Made by a program: the position numbers and the translations under genes. 17,260 nucleotides of DNA. Origin: a bacterium. Its GTDB lineage: Bacteria > UBP15 > UBA6099 > DSWB01. Location: assembly GCA_020061125.1 (NCBI GenBank), contig JAGUYV010000454.1, positions 1-17,260 of the forward strand. The letters run 5' to 3'. A model generated the notes under the pieces. The model saw only the letters and a list, made by a program, of their open reading frames with translations. It did not search any database and was not told where the DNA came from. This document shows positions 6,795 through 13,781 of the stretch, piece by piece; positions within the stretch are counted from its first letter, which is position 1; every line of letters begins with the position of its first letter.

Positions 6795-8027
6795 GTGTTT
6801 GAAGGGTTTTTTTATGAACTCAAACGCAAGGGCGTGCCCGTGTCGCTCACCGAATGGATGACCCTGCAGCAGGCGCTCGCCCACGGGCTGATGAACAGCA
6901 GCCTGAACACATTCTACAGCCTTGCGCGCGCCATGCTCGTAAAAAACGAAGCGCATTTTGACCGGTATGATCGCGCGTTCTCCGAGTATTTCCGCGGCAT
7001 CGAAACCCCGGACCAGGTTCTGGAAAAGATTCTCGAAGGCCTGGAGCGCACCCAGGCTCTGGATCTTGATGAACTCGCCAGAGCGCAGATCCCGGAGCTG
7101 TCGCTGGACAAGGTGCTGGAAAATTTCTGGGAGCAGTACCGGGAGGGGCATTACCGGCAGCACCGCGGCGGCGACCGCGCCATCGGCACGGGCGGACGCA
7201 GCACGCAGGGCGCATTCGGCTACAATCCCGCGGGGATTCGCGTGGGGCAGAGCGGGGGCCGCCATGGAAGCGCCATCCAGATCGCCGAACAGCGCCGGTT
7301 CAGAAACTACGACCCGGACCTGGTGCTGGACACGCGCCAGATCCGCGTGGCCCTGTCGCGCCTGCGCACCCTGCTGCCGCGCGGCCCCGAGGACGAGCTT
7401 GATGTGGATGTGACCATAGACAAAACCTGCCGCAACGCCGGGGATCTCGAGCTTGTGTGGAAGCGAAGCCGCAAGAACACCGTCAAGCTCCTGCTGCTCA
7501 TGGACACCGGCGGCTCCATGGCGCCGTACGCGCGCCTGGTCAGCCGCCTGTTCAGCGCCGCGCGCTCCCAGTTCAGGGATCTCAAATATTACTATTTTCA
7601 CAATTGCGTCTACGATACGGTCTGGAAGAACATGGAGGAGAACGAGGAGATTTCCCTCGAAGAACTTATGCGCACCCTGGACGGGGATTACAAAGTGATC
7701 CTGGCCGGGGACGCGACCATGGCGCCCAGCGAATTGCTGGATCGCAACGGCTGCATTGATTTCTTTCAATATAACGATGTACCTGGCGTGTGGCGGCTGT
7801 ACCAGATCGCGCACAAGTGGCCGTCGAGCGTGTGGCTCAATCCCGAGCCGCAGCGGTTCTGGGTGAGCGTGACCGCGCGCATCATTGGCCGCATTTTTCC
7901 CATGTACGGCCTCACCCTCAATGGCCTGGACGATGCGGTGCGCGCCCTGCTGCGCACCCGGCTGCAAGGCGTGTCCCATGCGGACATCAAGGAAATTCTG
8001 GACCGCCGCATGAGTCCCTACAGGTGA
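6795..8027 (+). CDS. CoxE-like VWA-domain protein
   Basis: A 410-residue cytoplasmic protein of the family annotated as VWA-containing CoxE-like. Family landmarks include the N-terminal helical part (PVSLTEWMTLQQAL), a Gly/Arg-rich middle (about 124-160), and the VWA fold from about 230. The metal-ion site motif is DTGGSM (237-242), where D237, G239 and S241 replace the usual DxSxS. Then come YYYFHNCVYDTVW (265-277), AGDATMAPSELL around D306, and a C-terminal WLNPEPQRFW...IFPMYGLTLNGL signature. VWA proteins of this group typically act with a MoxR-type AAA+ ATPase in metal insertion or complex remodelling, but no such ATPase is present here. GTG 6795 is chosen because AAGGAGAA ends a few bases before it. 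It lies 18 bases after the pilin-like gene and stops 12 bases before a convergent gene. Confidence 0.88.
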   Translation: MFEGFFYELKRKGVPVSLTEWMTLQQALAHGLMNSSLNTFYSLARAMLVKNEAHFDRYDRAFSEYFRGIETPDQVLEKILEGLERTQALDLDELARAQIPELSLDKVLENFWEQYREGHYRQHRGGDRAIGTGGRSTQGAFGYNPAGIRVGQSGGRHGSAIQIAEQRRFRNYDPDLVLDTRQIRVALSRLRTLLPRGPEDELDVDVTIDKTCRNAGDLELVWKRSRKNTVKLLLLMDTGGSMAPYARLVSRLFSAARSQFRDLKYYYFHNCVYDTVWKNMEENEEISLEELMRTLDGDYKVILAGDATMAPSELLDRNGCIDFFQYNDVPGVWRLYQIAHKWPSSVWLNPEPQRFWVSVTARIIGRIFPMYGLTLNGLDDAVRALLRTRLQGVSHADIKEILDRRMSPYR

Positions 8028-8039
8028 GTACGGCGCGGA

Positions 8040-9143
8040 TTATTTCACGCTGTACCCGCGATTCACCGATTTCACCCTCGTGAACAGCGACGCATCCCAC
8101 AGCTTAAGTTCCGTCATGTTCGGGCTGGCCTGCGACAAAGTCAGGAAAACGAATTCAAGCTCTCCGCTGGGGTTCGGCTCCATGGCGGTCAATGGCACGG
8201 AAACCTCGAGGGTATTGCCGTCGCTCACGCAGGTGGCGGATGTGGCGTCCGCGTCCAGTGTTGCGCCGCCCGCGACCTGGTAAATCGTGCATTCTCGGAA
8301 CAGCGACGGGATGGCGAAGATCACTGCGCCGCCCTGTTTCAAAATGGCGTCCAGGCCGCGCTCGAGCGTGGCCTTGTCCGGATTCAGCCACCCGGCCACA
8401 TAGAACTGGAGGTTCGGCGGCGAAATCGTGCCGTGGGTCACCTCGCCCTTGAATCGCGCTTTCAGGCGCACCCGTCCGTCTCCGAACGCCACATGCCCGT
8501 ACTGGAAATCCAGGGACTTGGCGATGGCGATGCGTTCATCTTCGTAGGATATGGCGTCGTGTTCCGAAACCGAAAGCGGGAACACGCAATCGTAAGGAAA
8601 GCGGAGAGCGCACAGCGCGGGCGAAATGTCGCCTTCACATGCTGCGGGAGGGCCTTCGGGCATGGGCGTGAATCCGCTCTGCTCACATGCCGCTTCCACA
8701 TACAGCTCATCGGTCACGCTCACGGCCTTGATTCCGAAGAGCACATCGGTTCCAGCGGGCTGGCCCGGGATCTGGCCCGACCACTTGCGGTCATCGCCCG
8801 GCGCGCGGGTCATGTCCGCGCGGGACCATGTGGCGCCGCCGTCCGTGGTGTACAGAATCGAGGCTTCGAAAACCGGCGCGTTGCGCGATCGGCCCACCGC
8901 GAAAATGCGTGCGGTCACGGTTACCGGCTCACCGTCCTGCGGTTCACTGGGCGAAAATTCCACATCGTGCGCCACGGGCGGCATGCGCTCGTCCACAAGT
9001 TCCTTCAAATCGAGGATCAAATCATCGGGCAGGCCGAGCTGCCGCAATGATTCCAGGGGGCTTTGCTGCGCCGCGGCGGGGAATGCGGCACACACGGCAA
9101 AACCAAGAACCAGCATTGTCAGCAGTGCAATGCGCCTCATCAT
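8040..9143 (-). CDS. Exported protein with an Ig-like domain, function unknown
   Basis: A 367-residue protein with a clear signal peptide (MMRRIALLTM, hydrophobic core, cleavage near AAAQQ at 25). A helical segment (LESLRQLGLPDDLILDLKELV) is followed by an Ig/fibronectin-like beta domain around 57-150, containing the typical YTTDGGATWSRADM strand. After a Cys-containing linker (cysteines near 153, 169, 178 and 186) comes a second beta-rich region (about 195-367) with KSLDFQYGHVAFGDGRV and a C-terminal VSVPLTAMEPNPSGELEFVFLT. The latter could be a ligand- or carbohydrate-binding sandwich, but I cannot name the family. AGGAGGAG lies just upstream of two adjacent ATG codons. It is convergent with the VWA gene, 12 bases apart, with no terminator between them that I can see. 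Confidence 0.82.
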   Translation of the reverse strand: MMRRIALLTMLVLGFAVCAAFPAAAQQSPLESLRQLGLPDDLILDLKELVDERMPPVAHDVEFSPSEPQDGEPVTVTARIFAVGRSRNAPVFEASILYTTDGGATWSRADMTRAPGDDRKWSGQIPGQPAGTDVLFGIKAVSVTDELYVEAACEQSGFTPMPEGPPAACEGDISPALCALRFPYDCVFPLSVSEHDAISYEDERIAIAKSLDFQYGHVAFGDGRVRLKARFKGEVTHGTISPPNLQFYVAGWLNPDKATLERGLDAILKQGGAVIFAIPSLFRECTIYQVAGGATLDADATSATCVSDGNTLEVSVPLTAMEPNPSGELEFVFLTLSQASPNMTELKLWDASLFTRVKSVNRGYSVK

Positions 9144-9197
9144 ATTCTCCTCCTCTCGGGGTGCGGAGCGCCCGCGTTGCGCAACGGGCCTGGTGCA

Positions 9198-9203
9198 CTT
9201 ATA
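9198..9203 (-). promoter_or_regulatory. Possible -10 box for the exported Ig-like protein
   Basis: On the minus strand TATAAG (one mismatch from consensus) lies about 55 bases before the start codon. No good -35 hexamer is found at 16-18 bases, so this is a weak call. Confidence 0.3.
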
Positions 9204-9353
9204 GGATCGCCAATTTCAAAGAAAATCACAACCCTTTGCTCAATCCCGGCGCCGGTCGCGGATTTCGTCCTGCGGCTGCGCCGCATTAAAACTTACCCAT
9301 GCGCGGGCAAGAATGTTCCCGGATTCAGAAGCCGCGCGGCGGCTGCCGGGCAG

Positions 9354-9386
9354 AAAAAAACCGGGGCTTGATGACGGCCCCGGTTT
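9354..9386 (-). terminator. Rho-independent terminator of the ETF-QO gene
   Basis: On the minus strand AAACCGGGGC, a 9-base loop and GCCCCGGTTT form a perfect 10-bp stem (arms 9377-9386 and 9358-9367). The T-run continues through 9354, seven T in all. It lies about 50 bases after the ETF-QO stop codon and isolates that gene from the exported-protein gene. Confidence 0.9.
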
Positions 9387-9434
9387 CGGGTTGGTTGCGT
9401 TGGACCGCGCGCGGGCGCGGCGCATGCGTCGCTC

Positions 9435-11150
9435 TTACAGGTTGTTGTACATGGGGCCGCCGCCGCCTTCGGGGCAGACCCAGTTGATGGCCTGGAAGGG
9501 ATCGCGGATGTCGCAGGTCTTGCAGTGCACGCAGTTGGAGAAGTCCACCTGGATGCGCTCGAACGCACCGGTCTTTTCGTCGCGCACGATGTTGTAGACC
9601 TGCGCCGGGCAGAAGGCTTCGCAGGGCGAGCCGAACTTTTCGTAGCACTCCTTGCACTTGGCGGTGTCCACCTTGAGGTGGCAGGGCTGCTTTTCCTCGT
9701 GGGTGGCGCCGCTGTTGTACACATCGGTGAGCTTGTCGTAGATAAGCTCCTTGTTGTCGTACTTGATGTCGTCTTCGGGTTTGCCGCCGGGGTAGTACGC
9801 GGCCATGGGCTGGATTTCGGTGTGGTCCTCGTGCAGCTTCATGTTGACCCAGGGGTATTTGCCCTTGGAGAAGTAGTTGATGCCGCCCTTGACCAGGCCC
9901 ATGGGGAAGATGCCCTTTTTCATGAGGGGGCGGAAGTTTTTGAAGGGAATAAGCTCCTGCCCGATGAAGGAATCGGTGACGGCCTGGATGTAGCGCTCGA
10001 AGCTGGAGGCGGAGAAGTCGCCGGAAGTGAGCATGTCGAAGGCGTTTTCCGCGGCCAGGATGCCGGATTTCATGGCGTAGTGGATGCCCTTGAGCTTGGG
10101 CGTGTTGACCAGGCCCGCGGCGTCGCCGCAGATCATGAAGCCGTCGCCGGCCATTTTGGGCACCGTGTTCCAGCCGCCCTCGGGCAGGGTCTTGGCCCCG
10201 TAGGAGAGCATTTTGCCGCCTTCGAGAATCTGCTTGATGAAGGGGTGCTGCTTGAATTTGCAGAAGTTTTTGTGCGGGTCCATCTGGGGGTCGGAGGCGT
10301 CCAGCGCGGTGATCATGCCCACGGAGACCATGTTGTCCTTCATGTGGTACACAAAGCCGCCGCCGAAGGTCTTGTTGTCGAGGGGGAAGCCCATGGTGTG
10401 GACGACTTTGCGGCCCTCCATACGGCCCTCTGGCACTTCCCAGATTTCCTTGCAGCCCGTGGCGTAGACCATGGGGTTGATGTTTTGCAGATTCAGTTTC
10501 TTGATGAGCTGCTTGGTCATGGAGCCGCGGGAGCCTTCGCACAGGATGGTAACCTTTGCGTGCAGGTCCATGCCGGCCTCGAAGTTGCTCTTGGGCGTTC
10601 CGTCGGGGTTCACGCCCTTGTCGCCGCAGCGCACGCCGATGACTTTGGAGCCTTCATACAGGATTTCCTGGCCGCAGAAGGTGGCGTACACATCCTGTTC
10701 GAGTTCGGAGAATTTCTCGCCCATCCACTGGATGACTTTGCCCAGGGACACGATGTAGTTGCCGTGGTTGATCATGGTGGGCGGAGTGATGGGGAGCTTG
10801 CGCGCGCCCGCGGCTGTGAGCTGCACGACTTCGTCAATGTCGGCTTCGTATTCGAGCGGGGCTTCTTCCTTGTAGTTGGGGAACAGTTCGGCCAGGGCCA
10901 CGGGGTTCATGACCGCGCCGGAGATGGAGTGCGCCCCCACCATGCCGCCTTTTTCGATGACGATCACGGGCACATCCACGCCCAGAGATTCCTCGTCAAT
11001 GCGCGTTCCCTGCTTGGAGCCGTTGTCAATGGCCTCGTTGTGCGCATTGATCATCTGCACGAGCTTGATGGCCGCGCTCATGCCGGACGGGCCGGCGCCC
11101 ACAATGCACACGCCGCAAGTCATCACATCGCGTTCGATTTCTTCTGACAT
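9435..11150 (-). CDS. Electron-transfer flavoprotein:quinone oxidoreductase
   Basis: A 571-residue membrane-associated FAD and iron-sulfur enzyme that passes electrons from reduced ETF to the quinone pool. The FAD motif GAGPSG (18-23), SISGAVMNP near 75-83 and the later FICGDAAGLVN-type segment (MICGDAAGLVNTPKLKGIHYAMKSG) are as in ETFDH/FixC proteins. The C-terminus has the family ending with NCVHCKTCDIRDP and NWVCPEGGGGPMYNNL. Canonical ETF-QO uses four Cys for one [4Fe-4S] cluster. Here eight are visible: C499, C502, C510, C514 and C540, C543, C546, C559, the last replacing the Val found in human ETFDH. ATG 11150 is preceded by GGAGG at six bases, and an upstream in-frame ATG lacks one. 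It is downstream of etfB and etfA, with its own promoter in the gap. Confidence 0.95.
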   Translation of the reverse strand: MSEEIERDVMTCGVCIVGAGPSGMSAAIKLVQMINAHNEAIDNGSKQGTRIDEESLGVDVPVIVIEKGGMVGAHSISGAVMNPVALAELFPNYKEEAPLEYEADIDEVVQLTAAGARKLPITPPTMINHGNYIVSLGKVIQWMGEKFSELEQDVYATFCGQEILYEGSKVIGVRCGDKGVNPDGTPKSNFEAGMDLHAKVTILCEGSRGSMTKQLIKKLNLQNINPMVYATGCKEIWEVPEGRMEGRKVVHTMGFPLDNKTFGGGFVYHMKDNMVSVGMITALDASDPQMDPHKNFCKFKQHPFIKQILEGGKMLSYGAKTLPEGGWNTVPKMAGDGFMICGDAAGLVNTPKLKGIHYAMKSGILAAENAFDMLTSGDFSASSFERYIQAVTDSFIGQELIPFKNFRPLMKKGIFPMGLVKGGINYFSKGKYPWVNMKLHEDHTEIQPMAAYYPGGKPEDDIKYDNKELIYDKLTDVYNSGATHEEKQPCHLKVDTAKCKECYEKFGSPCEAFCPAQVYNIVRDEKTGAFERIQVDFSNCVHCKTCDIRDPFQAINWVCPEGGGGPMYNNL

Positions 11151-11301
11151 TGCAGTCCTCCAGGTTTCCCTATTTCCCGTCTCCACCGGGCGATGGGGCG
11201 CGGTTGGAGCGGGAGGTTGTTATGTTGTCCTGGCGGGCCGCCCGAAGCGCTCCTGCGGGGCGCGGGCCTGACCGCCGGTTGTTGCCGAATTTTACTATCC
11301 C

Positions 11302-11330
11302 ATCATATAAATTTTAAAAATCAATGACAA
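11302..11330 (-). promoter_or_regulatory. Sigma70 promoter for ETF-QO
   Basis: On the minus strand TTGTCA (11330-11325), 17 bases, then TATGAT (11307-11302): each hexamer has one mismatch and the spacing is optimal. It lies in a sharply AT-rich island between the etfA terminator and the ETF-QO start. The predicted leader is about 145 bases. I see no riboswitch or attenuator in it. Confidence 0.6.
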
Positions 11331-11395
11331 ACATTATTTAAGAGGGCGACGAGATCCGCGCAGCCGTTGCGGCGTGCGCGCGGCTCTTGAGCAGG

Positions 11396-11430
11396 AAAAG
11401 CCCCGGCGGGGCGTGTGCGCCCGCCGGGGC
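11396..11430 (-). terminator. Rho-independent terminator after etfA
   Basis: On the minus strand GCCCCGGCGGG (11430-11420) pairs perfectly with CCCGCCGGGGC (11410-11400) around a 9-base loop, followed by four T (11399-11396). The stem is very strong but the T-run is short, so readthrough into ETF-QO is possible. Confidence 0.75.
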
Positions 11431-11459
11431 CGGAATTGCCGAGTCACGCCGCGCCGCAG

Positions 11460-12437
11460 TTACGCGAGCAGCTTTTTGAATTCGTCGTTCATGATGGGCA
11501 GAACCGTGTTGAGGTCGCCCACGATGCCATAGTCGGCCACGCCGAAGATGGGGGCTTCGGGATCCTTGTTCACGGCCACGATGCACTTGGAGGAGCTCAT
11601 GCCCGCCAGGTGCTGGATGGCGCCGGAGATGCCGGCCGCGATGTACAGAGTGGGGTTGACGACCTTACCGGTCTGGCCCACCTGCTCGTCGTGCCCGCGC
11701 CAGCCCGCGTCCACGGCCGCGCGGGACGCGCCCACGGCGGCGTTGAGGGTCTTGGCCAGGTCTTCGAGCAACTGCCATGCGTTGCCTTCCTTGGGATCCT
11801 TGCAGCCGCGGCCGCCGGCCACGATGATGGCGGCTTCGGTCAGCTCGATCTTGTCCCCGCCGGACATCTGCTGTCCCTGCACGGACACTTTCACATCGCC
11901 GCAGTCGGCGTCGAACTTGGCCACGGCGCCCGCGCCCGCGCCCTCTTCGGCCGCGAACAGGTTGGGGCGCACGCTGGCGATCTGGATGTCCGTCTTGAAT
12001 GTCACGGACGCCAGGGCCTTGCCTGCGTACATGGGGCGCACCACGGTGAGCTTGCCGCCGTCAACGCCCAGATCCGTGCAGTCGCTGGCCAGGCCGGCGC
12101 CGAGCTTGGCGGCCAGGCGCGGGGCCAGGTCCTTGCCGTACACGGACGCGCCGATGAGAATGATGCCGGGCTTTTCGGCCTCGGCCAGTTTGGCGATGGC
12201 GCTTGCGAACGCCTCGCCCACATAGTCTTTGAGCGCGGCGCTGTCGGCCACATGGACCTTCGCGGCGCCGAACTTGCCCATATCCGCGGCCAGCGCTTCC
12301 ACGCCGGAGCCGAGAAGCACGCCTTCGAGCTGCCCGCCAGCCTTGGCCGCCAGGTCGCGGCCCTTGGTGAGAAGCTCGGTCGTCACTTTTTTCAGTTTGC
12401 CTTCTTTAACTTCTGCGATAACCCATACATTTGCCAT
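11460..12437 (-). CDS. etfA: Electron transfer flavoprotein, alpha subunit
   Basis: A 325-residue FAD-binding subunit of the soluble ETF heterodimer. The N-terminal half (to about 190) is the subunit-interaction domain, opening with VWVIAEVKEGKL. The C-terminal FAD domain has the hallmark series: VAGGRGCKDP (206-215), GWRGHDEQVGQTG (245-257), LYIAAGISGAIQHLAGM (264-280), VNKDPEAPIF (289-298) and ADYGIVGD (301-308). Length is typical. AAGGAGG lies 11 bases before the ATG. It follows etfB closely (50 bases between coding regions), so the two are almost certainly co-transcribed and co-translated. Presence of ETF-QO nearby favours a canonical respiratory ETF over an electron-bifurcating one, though sequence alone does not exclude the latter. 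Confidence 0.96.
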   Translation of the reverse strand: MANVWVIAEVKEGKLKKVTTELLTKGRDLAAKAGGQLEGVLLGSGVEALAADMGKFGAAKVHVADSAALKDYVGEAFASAIAKLAEAEKPGIILIGASVYGKDLAPRLAAKLGAGLASDCTDLGVDGGKLTVVRPMYAGKALASVTFKTDIQIASVRPNLFAAEEGAGAGAVAKFDADCGDVKVSVQGQQMSGGDKIELTEAAIIVAGGRGCKDPKEGNAWQLLEDLAKTLNAAVGASRAAVDAGWRGHDEQVGQTGKVVNPTLYIAAGISGAIQHLAGMSSSKCIVAVNKDPEAPIFGVADYGIVGDLNTVLPIMNDEFKKLLA

Positions 12438-12487
12438 TTATGGTCTGACCTCCTTCAGAGTTCTGTGATGTGGCGATGCTGTGCGCA

Positions 12488-13261
12488 TCAGATGACCTTG
12501 GCTTCCTCGCGGAGGGCCTTGACCACTTTGGGCACGATGTCCGCGGGATCACCCTCGAACTTTTTGCCTTCGGCGCGAGCCGGGGGCGGGTTGAGGGCCG
12601 CGATTTCGGTTTTGGCGTCGGCGCCGGCCAGGCCGATGTCGCCGCCGGCCTTGACTTCGAGGGGTTTCTTTTTGGCTTTCATGATGCCGGGCAGGCTGGG
12701 GTAGCGAGGCTCGTTGAGGCCCTTGGTGCAGGTGATGACCGCAGGGAGCGGGCATTCCACGGTCTCTTCGCCGCCCTCGATTTCGCGGGTGGCCGTGAGC
12801 TTGCCGTCCGCCACCGCGAGCTTAAGCACCACATTCACGCAGGGGATGCCCATGAGCTGGGCTACCATGGGGCCGACGGCCGCGCTGTCGTCGTCCGAGG
12901 CCTGTTTGCCGCAGAGGATGAGATCCGCGCCGATGCTCTTGGCCGCGGACGCCAGGGCTGCAGCCACCGACGCCGGGTCCGAGAGGCTGATGGCCGCGTC
13001 TTCGATGCGCATGGCTTTGTCCGCGCCCATGGCCAGAGCGGTTCGCACGGCTTCCTCGGCCTTTTTCTCGCCCACCGTTACGATGGTCACTTCTTCGGCC
13101 ACTTTGGCTTCCTTGAGCTTGATGGCCTCTTCCACCGCGAACTCGTCGTAGGGGTTCAGCACCATGGCCAGCCCTTCGCGATCGATGTCCTTGGCTTCGG
13201 ATTTGACTTTGATTTTTGCTTCTGTGTCGGGTACCTGTTTCACCAAGCAGATGATCTTCAA
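12488..13261 (-). CDS. etfB: Electron transfer flavoprotein, beta subunit
   Basis: A 257-residue partner of EtfA. Members bind AMP and dock dehydrogenases. Motifs are MKIICLVKQVPDTEAKIKV (1-19), LNPYDEFAVEEAIKLKE (35-51), the nucleotide segment LCGKQASDDDSAAVGPM (116-132), and the dehydrogenase recognition loop EPRYPSLPGIMKAKKKP (184-200), which closely follows the mammalian loop. The frame stays open far upstream, but there is no family sequence there. The start is TTG at 13261, seven bases after GGAGG, which makes the canonical MKIICLVKQ N-terminus. The upstream region carries a perfect TTGACA. First gene of the ETF cluster. Confidence 0.95.
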   Translation of the reverse strand: MKIICLVKQVPDTEAKIKVKSEAKDIDREGLAMVLNPYDEFAVEEAIKLKEAKVAEEVTIVTVGEKKAEEAVRTALAMGADKAMRIEDAAISLSDPASVAAALASAAKSIGADLILCGKQASDDDSAAVGPMVAQLMGIPCVNVVLKLAVADGKLTATREIEGGEETVECPLPAVITCTKGLNEPRYPSLPGIMKAKKKPLEVKAGGDIGLAGADAKTEIAALNPPPARAEGKKFEGDPADIVPKVVKALREEAKVI

Positions 13262-13442
13262 AACTATCCCTCCTTTATGGTGTATCTTGGATTCAGAGCG
13301 GCAATCGCGGGCCGCGCGGCGCGGACGGCCCGGGATATGCGGTAAAGCGCGTGCTGTTCCTCCCTGGAGCGTTGTGACCCGTGCTTTGGGTGGATTGCGG
13401 CCTGTTTTCCGCCGCACATTGTGAACAATAGCACATAGTAGC

Positions 13443-13469
13443 TTAATATATTCCCAAATTGATTGTCAA
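13443..13469 (-). promoter_or_regulatory. Possible sigma70 promoter for etfBA
   Basis: On the minus strand a perfect TTGACA (13469-13464) lies about 200 bases before the etfB start, in an AT-rich patch. The best -10 is TATTAA (13448-13443) at a short 15-base spacing, so the exact -10 is uncertain. No better promoter is visible in the divergent spacer on this strand. Confidence 0.4.
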
Positions 13470-13709
13470 CATTTCCTGCGGGGTTTCGCGGCTTTTTTTT
13501 CAAATTCCACATATGCCGCGCGCGGTTGTTTTCCGTCCTGTAAAGAAATCCGGCAGCCGGGGACAACCCGCGCTTTGGAAACCGGCGTGCGGACCGCGTC
13601 CCCCCAAGGCAACGCTCTCTCCCAAAATCCGGGATTTTCATAGGAGAATCGCAGGTGCGCTTGGGCCGCCCCGCGGCCCCCGGCATTTCCCCGCCTCCCG
13701 GAATTGGTT

Positions 13710-13726
13710 CTGGCACATTTATTGTA
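13710..13726 (+). promoter_or_regulatory. Sigma54-like -24/-12 element upstream of the thioredoxin-like gene
   Basis: CTGGCAC (13710-13716), five bases, then TTGTA (13722-13726) matches the sigma54 layout YTGGCAC-N5-TTGCW except that the -12 GC is GT. Transcription would start near 13738, about 45 bases before the ATG. The -12 GC is the most conserved dinucleotide, so this may be weak or false. Confidence 0.3.
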
Positions 13727-13781
13727 GCTGATATGTCCAAGATTTCAGTCGTCAAATTTTTGCCCGCGGGGGGTGCGCGCC

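Larger units (their letters stand above)
13262..13781. other. Divergent intergenic region between etfB and the thioredoxin-like gene
   Basis: About 520 bases with no convincing gene. It holds the etfB-side TTGACA, a T8 run at 13492-13499 without a stem before it, a perfect GC hairpin GGGCCGC-CCC-GCGGCCC (13663-13679) and a sigma54-like element (13710-13726). A short open frame entered at 13655 runs into the next gene in another phase and is not supported. Confidence 0.6.

Noticed and set aside
7503-7520. DTGGSM as a broken VWA metal site
   Set aside because: The variation from DxSxS appears typical of this CoxE-like subgroup, and the Asp, final Ser and the later GDATMAP segment are present, so it is not evidence of inactivation.
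6042-7979. 645-codon open frame on the - strand across the macro, pilin-like and VWA genes
   Set aside because: It runs antisense through three genes with clear motifs and starts. Long antisense frames are common in GC-rich DNA.
9271-9285. TGCGGC-TGC-GCCGCA hairpin as a terminator
   Set aside because: No T-tract follows on either strand.
9525-11147. 540-codon open frame on the + strand across ETF-QO
   Set aside because: It is antisense to an unmistakable ETF-QO gene. The protein is His/Val/Gly-rich low-quality sequence, and no ribosome-binding site or family motif supports it.
11415-12704. 429-codon + strand frame over etfA
   Set aside because: A shadow of etfA and the end of etfB, without motifs or a start site.
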